Shown here: piece after piece, positions 1 through 8,900 of the stretch
Layout: each line of letters begins with the position of its first letter
Position numbering within the stretch: position 1 is the stretch's first letter
Source of the DNA: a virus
DNA length: 58,673 nucleotides
Strand: one strand, 5' to 3'
IMG/VR virus record: IMGVR_UViG_3300030329_002153
Span: 1 to 58,673 of that record
The notes under the pieces: model-generated
The model's input: only the letters and a program-made list of their open reading frames with translations
The model's database searches: none
Told to the model about the DNA's origin: nothing
Made by a program: the position numbers and the translations under genes

Positions 1-85
1 ACGGTGGTCCGGGTTGGTGGCCGCCACAGCCGCCCGTCAAGCCACCGGGGCAGCGTCCGCCCGTCAAGCCACCGGGGCAGCGTCC
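1..85. repeat. Terminal direct repeat, left copy (circular assembly overlap)
   Basis: Bases 1-85 are identical to 58589-58673. A gene reads in frame through the overlap, so the simplest reading is one circular molecule with an assembler overlap rather than a biological terminal repeat. It could still be a collapsed tandem array, because most of it is the 27-bp repeat. Confidence 0.9.
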
Positions 86-1643
86 GCCCGTCAAGCCACC
101 GGGGCAGCGTCCACCCGTCAAGCCACCGGGACAGCGTCCACCCGTCAAGCCACCGGGACGGCCCGGTGGTGGACCAAGCTACGCTCCCGACTGGGTCGAT
201 CTAAGCCCCGGCCAGCCCAAGCTGATGGTGATGGTCGATTGGATAAATGATATTACGGGTGAGCGTAAACAGGTCACTTCCGGATATGGCCCCCCGGTGG
301 GAAGCGAAGGTTGGCGGCCCTTTAGACAGGGCGGCGGCCAGCAGCCTATAGACCCCGGCGGCATTCCGTCTGACGATGGCCAGCAGGTGGGCCGCCCGCC
401 GGTAGGCGGGGTGATTCCGCCGCCGCCGCCGGGTGGCTGGGATAAATTCCCAGAACATTGGGGCCAACCGCCACGACTGCAAGATAGGGGTCCGCAAGTT
501 AAGTTGCCCGGAAACTACGGGTGGGGTCAGGGTTCCATAATAGGCTGGATCCAGAGGAAGATGGAAGAGGACGCCCGAGTCGATCGCGGCCAGCAGCCTA
601 TAGACCCCGGCGGTGGCCAAGATGGTTGGTGGGGGCCTTCTGCTCCCGGCCGCCGCGACCGGGTATGGCATCCGGGCGGCAAACCCGTTTGGTGGCCAGC
701 AGCAGCAGGCACCAGCGGCCAGCAGCCTATAGACCCCGGCGGCATTCCGTCTGACGATCCGCCGGACGGAAAGTATTTCATCTCGTCCCGGCCCGGAGGA
801 CAGATCCCCGGTTACGAGTTCAGGCAGGGGCCACAAGGGGAGGGGTTCTACTGGGTTGGCAACCAGCAGCGCGGCGGCGGCGTCCCCCTTCCCGGCCAAG
901 GCGGCAGGCTTCCGGGTGGTGGCGCGCCCGGTGGCGCACCAGACCCCATCTGGGGTGGTCCGGGTCCAGCACCAGACTGGCGCGATACGCCCGACGTTAA
1001 ACCTAGGCAAGCTGGAAAGGGGAAGAATCGACCGCCGTGGGCCAAAGACCCCAAGATGAGCAACCCGCTCAACAGCACCAACTACCGGCAGCCAAACACC
1101 ACGCAGGGGTGGGCCACTTGGTGGAAGGAGCATTACTCATGGGGAGCCAATAAATCTGTCACCCACGCCAAGAATACAATCCTTGGCAAAGACCCCGGTG
1201 ACGGTCGTGGTCGACGTGGGGGGCTTGTGCTTTGGGGAGAAGAAAAGCTCGCGCGAAGGATATACGAGGAAGAAAAGCGAGAATACGTCGCTCGTATAGG
1301 TGGTGACTCAGACACTGCGGCGTATGCAAGGCAATCTAGAAACCTGTACCAGAGGGCGTTGGGTCTAATCCACATGGGTCTTTTCTCAGCCGAGGGACAC
1401 CCTGATTACAACATGGGTTCCGAAAAGAGAGCAATGGAAAAGAAAAGGGCGAAGCGCAAACGGATACGAGATCGCGACGAAGCAAATCAAAGAGCGATAG
1501 ACGAGGCATCAAAGGCACTGACAGAGCAGGCAAAAAAGAGAAGGGAAGAAGAGAACAGGCAGAGAGAGAAACATGGACTTCCTCCGATTCCGTGGGAACC
1601 CGTTCCCAGCTTTAGACCTCCGGGCGCAGTAGGAGCTAGATAA
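1..1643 (+). CDS. Proline-rich repeat virion protein, C-terminal part (gene continues from 56689 across the circular join)
   Basis: This is the 3' part of a gene that starts at 56689 and is split by the ends of the linear record; joined it gives about 1180 residues. The frame is open from base 3 and begins with tandem nine-residue PPVKPPGQR-type units, then low-complexity Gly/Pro/Gln sequence with three copies of the peptide GQQPIDPGG. The last 200 or so residues are different: charged and lysine/arginine-rich (many KRE clusters), probably helical. The first ATG inside the record (225) is internal, not the start. The stop overlaps the next ATG (TAATG). Position between tail genes and internal virion proteins suggests a structural or host-contact role; I recognise no enzymatic domain. 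Function is inference only. Confidence 0.75.
   Translation, partial: GGPGWWPPQPPVKPPGQRPPVKPPGQRPPVKPPGQRPPVKPPGQRPPVKPPGRPGGGPSYAPDWVDLSPGQPKLMVMVDWINDITGERKQVTSGYGPPVGSEGWRPFRQGGGQQPIDPGGIPSDDGQQVGRPPVGGVIPPPPPGGWDKFPEHWGQPPRLQDRGPQVKLPGNYGWGQGSIIGWIQRKMEEDARVDRGQQPIDPGGGQDGWWGPSAPGRRDRVWHPGGKPVWWPAAAGTSGQQPIDPGGIPSDDPPDGKYFISSRPGGQIPGYEFRQGPQGEGFYWVGNQQRGGGVPLPGQGGRLPGGGAPGGAPDPIWGGPGPAPDWRDTPDVKPRQAGKGKNRPPWAKDPKMSNPLNSTNYRQPNTTQGWATWWKEHYSWGANKSVTHAKNTILGKDPGDGRGRRGGLVLWGEEKLARRIYEEEKREYVARIGGDSDTAAYARQSRNLYQRALGLIHMGLFSAEGHPDYNMGSEKRAMEKKRAKRKRIRDRDEANQRAIDEASKALTEQAKKRREEENRQREKHGLPPIPWEPVPSFRPPGAVGAR
30..161 (+). repeat. 27-bp tandem repeat encoding PPVKPPGQR
   Basis: Four full units (30-56, 57-83, 84-110, 111-137) and a partial fifth, identical or differing at third positions (ccg/cca, ggg/gga). 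The same array begins before the join at about 58540. Because the record's ends fall inside it, the true copy number is uncertain. Confidence 0.9.
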
Positions 1644-2920
1644 TGGCACATACATTACCTCCCCAGCCACCCGTAGATCCAAGGGCACAGTGGCACGAAG
1701 CCGCGAAGCAAAGAAAGGCTGCCGTGTACCAGAGGCGTGACCGGAGAAGACAGCAGCAGCAGCAGCAAAGACCGGCACCAGCAGGGAACCCCAACGCAAA
1801 ATACTCGGCTGGCGACAAGCTCCCCGGTGGGTGGAGATGGAAAGGCGACTGGATCGTAGACGACAGGGGCAATGTTGTCGGCAGAAGCGGTGAGATTAGT
1901 GTGCCGGGCTGGTTTCAAGACCAGCAACAACAGCAGCAGGGCGGTGGTCAGCAGCAGGAAGATAGAGATTGGAGAAGGGGGACGCTGCCCTCTCAACAAT
2001 GGGGAGGGCCGATAGATCAGATTCCGGACGACCCCCACTTTGACGTTCCTAATGCTGGCAGTGGCGACGACTGGGGGTTCGGTGACCAGCCCGGAGTTAG
2101 TCCGGGTCCGTGGATACCACCAGACCATCCGGCGATGAAGCCACCGAAGCCTGACCCCGGACAAAACCCGGATTTCCCTGACGACATAGACCCCGGATTT
2201 CCGGGTCCGTGGGATCCAGATGCTCAGGCACCAGACGATCCTCACTTTGTTGACGAACCAAATGTCCGCGACCCCGGATTTCCGGGTGTGATCAGGCCGG
2301 ACCCCGGCATCGGCGCGCCACCCGACGACCCGTGGGGAGGTGGCGGCTGGCCGGGGAATGACCATTTCCCTCAACCTTGGCCTGATGATTTGCCTAAGCC
2401 TCAACCTTGGCCTGATGATTTTCCTCAGCCTCAGCCTCAGCCTCAGCCGGGGCCAATTGGCCAGCCGGGACCAATTGGCCCGCCGGGTGCGCAAGGCCCG
2501 CCGGGTGCGCCGGGTGCGCCGGGTGCGCCGGGTGGAGGTGCCGGGGACATTGTCACTGGCATCAACCCGATTATTGGTGTGAACCCGATCAACGAGTTCA
2601 ACCCAATCAACGAGTTCAACCCAATATTCAACCCGATAATCAACATTCCAATCGGTGGCGGTGGATTCCAGCCTCAACCTATGCCACCAACTGTGATACA
2701 ATTGCCGGGACAACCGGCTCCTCCCCAAGCACCGATGCGTCCCCAGCAACAGAAAGCGGCTGCACCACAGTGGCTAACGCCCGGAGTGGTCAGCAGTTCT
2801 GGTGCTAAGACGGGCGGTCTGGCCCAGTCTCTGGGCGGGGGTGGCACTGGCGGCGGAAGAAACATGTTTGCAAGTGGCAGGAAGCCGCAATCACAATTCA
2901 GCTACGGTGTTAGGAGATAG
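1643..2920 (+). CDS. Proline/glutamine-rich virion protein with collagen-like segment
   Basis: A 425-residue low-complexity protein whose ATG overlaps the stop of the upstream proline-rich gene. The first third is Gln-rich. The middle has many D-P-G-F/W repeats, then QPQPQP. Around residues 268-300 there is a true Gly-X-Y run (GPPGAPGAPGAPG), followed by a short repeat built on NPINEF. The C-terminus is Gln/Pro/Gly-rich. Collagen-like triplets in phage proteins usually form trimeric stalks in fibres or appendages, so a surface or tail-appendage role is plausible. No catalytic motif is visible. It shares its composition and QP-repeat DNA with the preceding gene, suggesting common ancestry or recombination between them. 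Confidence 0.8.
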   Translation: MAHTLPPQPPVDPRAQWHEAAKQRKAAVYQRRDRRRQQQQQQRPAPAGNPNAKYSAGDKLPGGWRWKGDWIVDDRGNVVGRSGEISVPGWFQDQQQQQQGGGQQQEDRDWRRGTLPSQQWGGPIDQIPDDPHFDVPNAGSGDDWGFGDQPGVSPGPWIPPDHPAMKPPKPDPGQNPDFPDDIDPGFPGPWDPDAQAPDDPHFVDEPNVRDPGFPGVIRPDPGIGAPPDDPWGGGGWPGNDHFPQPWPDDLPKPQPWPDDFPQPQPQPQPGPIGQPGPIGPPGAQGPPGAPGAPGAPGGGAGDIVTGINPIIGVNPINEFNPINEFNPIFNPIINIPIGGGGFQPQPMPPTVIQLPGQPAPPQAPMRPQQQKAAAPQWLTPGVVSSSGAKTGGLAQSLGGGGTGGGRNMFASGRKPQSQFSYGVRR

Positions 2921-2922
2921 TA

Positions 2923-4143
2923 ATGGGTGTTGAGCGAACAGGTGGCTTGGGCGGTTACCGTGACGTTATCTACGGAGACCCCAACCGTCATGAGATCGCG
3001 CGGCAACTGTTCCAAGGCAGGCCAGCCGGTGCTGAGCATGGGGCTGGATCAGGCATTGGCAAACCTCCCCGAAGGCAGTTCCAGTCAATGATTGGAATGC
3101 CACAGCACAACCGGGCACTGTGGAGAGAGTCCACGACCGGCACCTACGAGATGCCGATGGACCTGATGTACGGCAGCTTGTCGTATAAAGGCAGACCTTC
3201 GTTTCCCGGTGCTATGCAAAATCGTTTTGACCAATCGTCCCGGCGTGGCGGTGGCGGTGGCTTCCCCGGCATGCCGGGCATGCCCGGCGGTGGCGGCGGG
3301 AGGGGCAAGATCAGAACCCCCGGCGGGGCTGAGTTCTACGGCAACGAAATGATCGACGTAATGTTCGATGATTTCCGGATCAAGAGGCAGATGGATCCGG
3401 TGATGGCCGACTTGTTCAAAACCCAGATGGATTACGAGGTCTCAAAGCTGAAGTTTGGGTCCGACGAAAGGATCAACGAGGCGAACATTGCCGCCGCACT
3501 GGAGCGGGCAGAGCTTGAGGCCAGCCTTTCAAGGGAGAAGATGGCCCTTGAGAAGGAACTGGCTGGTGCCCGCAACGAGTTAGAGCGATATAACATTGAG
3601 CAGCAGATGGCCCGTCTGGAGTTTCAGGCAGGCGAGCAGAGAGTGTTGCAGCAGAAGCAGCATGAAGCTGACATGGCACAGCTTACTCTCCGTGAGTCTG
3701 GAGAGACTGAGCGGGCCAGACTTCCGTTCGAATACAAGAGGGAAAGAGCAGAGATGTTCATGCCCCTTATCGAGCGGCTCCTTGGCGGCGGCATGGGCGG
3801 TGGCTGGGGTGGCGGGATGCCCCGAGAGGTTGGCCCAAACATTGCCGACAACACCCCGTCATTCGAGGGTGTCCTTCGCCGTGGTGTGAACGACATTGTT
3901 GGCAACACCATGGCCAACAGGGATGCTGCAATGTTGGGTGCAACAGCCAGCCAGACTGGACCCGAGGGTGGTGTTGGTGGCGGAACCACCGCCAACTACC
4001 TTGGTCCGTTGGCCCAGCACAGTGCTATCTCTGGAGCAACCGGCGGAATCAACGAATTGTTGCAGAACCTGTTGCAGCACAACCTTGGCCAGCGTCAAGC
4101 TAATGCCCAAACCATTGGTGCCCTCGCACCGTACCTGACGTAG
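2923..4143 (+). CDS. Internal virion protein with central coiled coil
   Basis: A 406-residue protein preceded by an AGGAG ribosome site. Residues about 105-135 are a Gly/Pro/Met-rich linker. Residues about 150-285 are strongly charged (ELEASLSREKMALEKELA and similar) and should form a long coiled coil. After a second glycine-rich linker the C-terminal 100 residues are Ala/Gly/Asn-rich. It sits directly before two larger putative internal proteins, in the position where short-tailed phages encode proteins ejected with the DNA. Family not recognised; the ejection role is inferred from context and composition. Confidence 0.75.
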   Translation: MGVERTGGLGGYRDVIYGDPNRHEIARQLFQGRPAGAEHGAGSGIGKPPRRQFQSMIGMPQHNRALWRESTTGTYEMPMDLMYGSLSYKGRPSFPGAMQNRFDQSSRRGGGGGFPGMPGMPGGGGGRGKIRTPGGAEFYGNEMIDVMFDDFRIKRQMDPVMADLFKTQMDYEVSKLKFGSDERINEANIAAALERAELEASLSREKMALEKELAGARNELERYNIEQQMARLEFQAGEQRVLQQKQHEADMAQLTLRESGETERARLPFEYKRERAEMFMPLIERLLGGGMGGGWGGGMPREVGPNIADNTPSFEGVLRRGVNDIVGNTMANRDAAMLGATASQTGPEGGVGGGTTANYLGPLAQHSAISGATGGINELLQNLLQHNLGQRQANAQTIGALAPYLT

Positions 4144-4152
4144 GAGATACTG

Positions 4153-5910
4153 ATGGCACTCGCACCTAGCGGGCAGATGGCCGACGACCCGGAACTTCTC
4201 AAGCGTCTTCTAGAGAAGAATCTTGAGCGTCGCCGTGAAGCTCTACAGAATGGCGATACCGCAGAAGCCATGCGGATCATGGAGGAATCTGAGCAGCTAC
4301 ACCGCAGGCTTATGGCTATTGCTGATCCGGCGATGCGAGGCGGGGAAGGCTACGATCCGGAGCCGAAGCCAACAGAGGATGTGCAAAGCACTACCGCAGC
4401 ACCAGACTTGGCTGTTGAGGGAGAAAGAACAGGTCTGGCTCCTGACGACCCTAGGGTCAGGCGGGCTGAGCAGAGGGATGTGTCCCGGCAGCTTGGTCAG
4501 GGTGATGCCGAGCAGATCATGGCCAAGAGCGAGGCGGCTCGCCAGCAGCAATTGCGTTCCCCCACCGCAGCACACGGTGGCAGTGCCAACATGAATGCTA
4601 AGTTTGGACCCGGATCACCTCTGGGTGCCACGCCTGATGACCTCCCGTGGGATCGTCCGACACAGACAGACCCGGATGCTGACCCGGTCGGCATTGTTCC
4701 GGGCGACAGGCCGATCCGCATGCCGGGACGCCTTGAGCGTCGTGATCCCGGCCAAGGAATCTGGACCGGTGACATCAGTCGTCCAGACATGGACAAGCGG
4801 GTTCAAGAAGCAATGGACGGGCGTGGGTACTACGCCGACAAAATCAAAACGGGGATGAGTGAGGCTGAAGTCCGGGCTGTCATCGAACGTGGTGATATTG
4901 CCCAGCGGCAAAGGACTCGCGGTTCTCGCGCCAGCCTCAAAGAGGACCACGCCCTCGCCGCAAGGGCTAGAGCGCAGGGGCTTGGACTTGAGCCACCAGA
5001 ACTATATGAAACCACACAAGAGGGTGGGGGCAAAGTCACGAGGGGCAGCCGTGCCCACCTAACCCAAGCCCGTCGCCAAGAGCAGCAGCAGCGAGCATTC
5101 CTCCGTGCCAATCAGGGCAGGGGCGGGCTTCGCGGATCCCTGACAGGGGACGAGGGGGGCGATTCCGGGTTCGACCCAGTGCTGTACCAGAACCTTCTCA
5201 GGCAAGACCCGAGGGCAGCGGCTACCTACAGGTCAACCACCGCAAGAAACAGACAATTAGCTAAGCAAGCAGGAATAGACAGCCGAAGAGCAGATGCGGC
5301 ACAACGAACGAGTAACAGGCAAGTCGACATTGCACAACAGCGACTAAATTTGGAACAAAGAGATGCACAAAAAACGGAAACAGAACTACAAGAACAGAAG
5401 AATGACCCCGCAGTAGTGGCGACAAAAACGACGGGCCGGTTCGATGCTTACAAGAGTACAGAACAATACCCAGATCGCTGGCAGACATCAGTCGAAGAAG
5501 ATGACACGCTTGCTCCCAATGCCGGTGTGTCTACCGTAGGTCCGGAGCAGAAAGAACACTGGAAGCGTGTCGCTGCCATGAAGAACGCCGACACGGACAC
5601 AGAAACCGGGAAGTGGGACAAGCAAGCCTACTTGCAACTGAAGCACGTCTTTGACACCGGGTCATTCAAAACTCGGTATCAAGACAACGGGGCAGAGCAA
5701 TACGCCGACTGGATTCAGAAAAACCGGGAAGAATATGGCCTTCCGGGCTGGATGACTAGATCGCATATCATCATGGCCTATGGCCACTTCGGGACAAAGT
5801 CGGACGTGTACAAGAAGGAGTTGTTCAAGGAGCAGGACACAGGAATTATGCCCGGCACTTGGTTCGACAGAACATCTAGCCCTGAAGACTGGGACTTTCA
5901 CTTTAAGTAG
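4153..5910 (+). CDS. Putative internal virion (ejection) protein
   Basis: A 585-residue hydrophilic protein starting ten bases after the previous stop with a GGAG site. The N-terminal 60 residues are a predicted charged helix (LLKRLLEKNLERRRE). The centre contains two copies of a TRGSRA motif about 45 residues apart with Arg/Gln-rich surroundings. Residues about 345-420 are a Gln/Arg/Lys-rich coiled coil. The last 170 residues look globular, with aromatic residues (WQTSVEE, YADWIQKN, SHIIMAYGHFG). The second half uses more A-ending and AGA/AGG codons than its neighbours. The gene lies between the coiled-coil protein and the largest protein of the genome. I do not recognise a named family. Confidence 0.75.
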   Translation: MALAPSGQMADDPELLKRLLEKNLERRREALQNGDTAEAMRIMEESEQLHRRLMAIADPAMRGGEGYDPEPKPTEDVQSTTAAPDLAVEGERTGLAPDDPRVRRAEQRDVSRQLGQGDAEQIMAKSEAARQQQLRSPTAAHGGSANMNAKFGPGSPLGATPDDLPWDRPTQTDPDADPVGIVPGDRPIRMPGRLERRDPGQGIWTGDISRPDMDKRVQEAMDGRGYYADKIKTGMSEAEVRAVIERGDIAQRQRTRGSRASLKEDHALAARARAQGLGLEPPELYETTQEGGGKVTRGSRAHLTQARRQEQQQRAFLRANQGRGGLRGSLTGDEGGDSGFDPVLYQNLLRQDPRAAATYRSTTARNRQLAKQAGIDSRRADAAQRTSNRQVDIAQQRLNLEQRDAQKTETELQEQKNDPAVVATKTTGRFDAYKSTEQYPDRWQTSVEEDDTLAPNAGVSTVGPEQKEHWKRVAAMKNADTDTETGKWDKQAYLQLKHVFDTGSFKTRYQDNGAEQYADWIQKNREEYGLPGWMTRSHIIMAYGHFGTKSDVYKKELFKEQDTGIMPGTWFDRTSSPEDWDFHFK

Positions 5911-5919
5911 GAGTCCCTG

Positions 5920-8900
5920 ATGTCACGGCTAAACGCACTGCTCCGCATGATGCGGAAGCAGGAAGAGGAGCGGCGCAGGCGGGAAGAGGAGGAGGCACTC
6001 CTCATAGGGATGACCCCAGAGGAGGAGGCCGCAGAGCGGTCCACTCTAGAGCATGCTGCCGACCTTCCCCTCAACGCCCTCGGTCTGGTCGGTGGTGTAC
6101 TGGACACGCCCGGATCGTGGGTCAGGAACCTCCTCTCTGGACGCAACCCCTTCAGGGGAACATTCGACTTCGACAGAAGAACAACTGGCGAAGAAATGTT
6201 GGAGGCGTGGGGTGCTGGCGAAGACCCCGGCTTCGCTGCGGGGTTCACTGCCGAGGTGCTACTTGATCCGCTGACGTATGTCGGACCCGGAATCTTAAGC
6301 AAGATCATGAAGGGTGCTGGCTTGGCTGGCAAGGGTTTGCGGGGCGTCACTAAGACAGCCGCCAGAAAATCAAAGCACTTGTCCAAGCTGGCTGAGGCGG
6401 CAGAGGCTGCCGGAAAACGGGCAGACCATTTAGACACCCTCTCTGACACAGACAGATACCTCACCGAACTGGGGGATCAAGCCAGAGGACTCAACGACGT
6501 TGATGGCAGCAGCGGGCTGTTCAAAAAGCGTCAGTCCATGGATGTGGTTACCCCGAAAGACATGGTCACGTTTGCTGACGAACCAGCAGAAGCTGCGGAA
6601 AGGCTGTTCCGTGCAGCCGAGGGGAGGGGGATTGAGGTTGGGTCTGATGACTTCATGAAGATGATGAACGAACCCATTGGTGCCTACCACATGGGTGTTC
6701 CTTTCTCTGGTGCTGGTTTGAAAGTTCCGTTCACCAGCATGAAGCCCCGGCACCTACCAAGAATGGAGGCGAGGCTCCCCGGAGGGGCGGCGTTGTCTCC
6801 ACTTATGGACGCGCTTGGCCACGGCATCGCCTACTCAGGCCCAGTCAGGTTCCTGTCCGAGAAGTTCTCTCCCTCAGCCGGTGGGTTTGGGACAGAGTTG
6901 TTCCAGCGAGAGGCTGGACCCGCCCTGCAAGATGCGGGTGAGGAGGCGGAAAGAAGAGCCAACGAGTTTTTCACTCGGGCGGCACAGGAGATTGGCTCTA
7001 CCAGAGCAATGGACATGGCCAATGTGGCTGAGACAACAGCTAGGGGGAAGGCGTTTCTGCAAAACCTGCCTAGGCTGCAACAATCCGCCTTGGCCGTGCT
7101 AGACCCCAGCGTCCAGCGTCACATACTAGAGCTTGGCGAAGAGGGTGCTGACATCTTGGGTAATATCTCTAGGTTGGACCCTGCCGACCTGAGAAAAATA
7201 CGCAATGTTCGTGATTTAGGGATGGCGGAAGTCGATGCCATCCATCGGAGGGCTGAGCAGCTTGGTGCTAAAGCCCACCTGCTGGACGAATCCCCGCTGC
7301 TTCACCGGGTTCCACAGAATACCGGTGCCGGTCCAAGGGTGTCTCCCACTGCCGTTGATCCAAACGTGGGAATATTCGGAGAGCAGGGGTACTGGCCCAG
7401 ATATGGTACGGGACTTCAGCGTGGCCGGGCAGCAGAAACCGGTGGTGCCATACTTGATGTAGAAGATCCAAGTGCTGTGTTTGGCAGGCGTGCTGAGTTG
7501 AAGGGTGTCAGTGGCGGCGAGGCAACTATCCAAGCCATCCTGAGAGACCCGGAAGTGGACGCTTTACGCAAGGCGATCCGAAGGATAAAGGCTCCGGGCA
7601 TCAGTCGCTTCATACCGAGCAATCCGTTCTACGGTGCCGGAAGGATGACGACGAAAACAAACTTGCAGAATTACCAGAGACAACTCAAGGATCTCATTTA
7701 TAAAAAATACGGGGTGACGACGGACGCCTCCCCTGTCACCAAGACGCGCACCAGATTTCGCCTGCCCGGAGCGGAGGCCGGAAGACAAACTATCACCACC
7801 ACGAACGTGGGGAGTGTGCTTCCAGCCAGAGTACCGGCTGTCGGCGGTGGCATTGCGGGTATCCCAAGAAAGTCTCAGCGAGGATTCTTTCACAACTCTG
7901 CCGAGGCAATGGGGCGTGCGGCTGACGAGGGAGAAGATGTGTTCGCAACCGTCAGAGACCAGACGGACGCCTTCTCTCACTGGGTTGAGAACATTACAGA
8001 CGAGCAGGTGAAGAAGGGAGTGTTCGGTAACGCGCCCATTGTCGATATGAAGAAGAGGGTTCTCGCGGGCATCGACTCCAACAGTGCTAAAGAAGTGTCT
8101 ATGGGTATGGTTGGGCGTCACGCCAAGTCCGACCTGCCGTTGTCGAGTGAGTTCCTCACCGCAGAGAAGGCGTTGAAGAAGATTGGTGTGGATCTGGGTG
8201 AGGCCGACGCAGACAACTTTGTCCGTGAGTTCATGGGGGAGGCGACGGCAAAGCAGATTCGTCAAACCCTGACTGATGCAGGGCAGGAGGCGAGTAGCAG
8301 GAACATTGTCGATTACTTCGCCAAGAACTTCCGTGTTGATGGGAGTTTTGCCGAAGAGCTTGGCCGAGTGAAGAATGCGTACACCACTGGCAAGGGCATG
8401 GAGTCCGTCCTGAACTTCGTGGACGGGTACATGAACATGTTCAAGGCCAATGTCACTGGCCCTCATGCGATGTACCAGTCTCGAAACCTCGTGTCTGGAC
8501 AGATAGAGAACGCAGTAGCTGGGATGTGGAGCAAGCGAAGCACTGGGCTTGTGCTTGGAATTATCCGGGGTGGCAAGGCTACTGGTGTTGAGACAATCCC
8601 CGTCGTCAAGGCGGAACTCAAGCGGCGGGGAATGGATATCAACTCAGAGAACGGGTTGAGGGTATTTGAGGAGATTGTCGAGCGGCATGGCGTGCCTCCA
8701 GACATGCACGTCATGCGTGATGTGGTTGGTCAGGCTGATTCTGGAAGGGCTGTCGACCGGCTCGACCCGTCAAGAGGTCTGTTTGGGTCTCGCAAGTTCA
8801 ATGTTCTTGAGAATGTTCCGCTTGTCGGTGGCCGGTGGTACGGTGTCGAGGGGCCAACGCTGCTTCACGCAGTTGGCAGGAAGCTGGGCAACTGGAGGTC

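Noticed and set aside
201-1133. 310-codon minus-strand frame inside the proline-rich gene
   Set aside because: It is the antisense of GC-rich repeats; no ribosome site, and the plus frame is continuous with the gene across the join.
1655-2749. 364-codon minus-strand frame opposite the collagen-like gene
   Set aside because: Antisense shadow of repetitive coding sequence; Arg/Leu/Trp-rich composition and no start signals.
7564-8466. 300-codon minus-strand frame in the 1471-residue gene
   Set aside because: Shadow of a well-supported long gene with normal codon structure on the plus strand.
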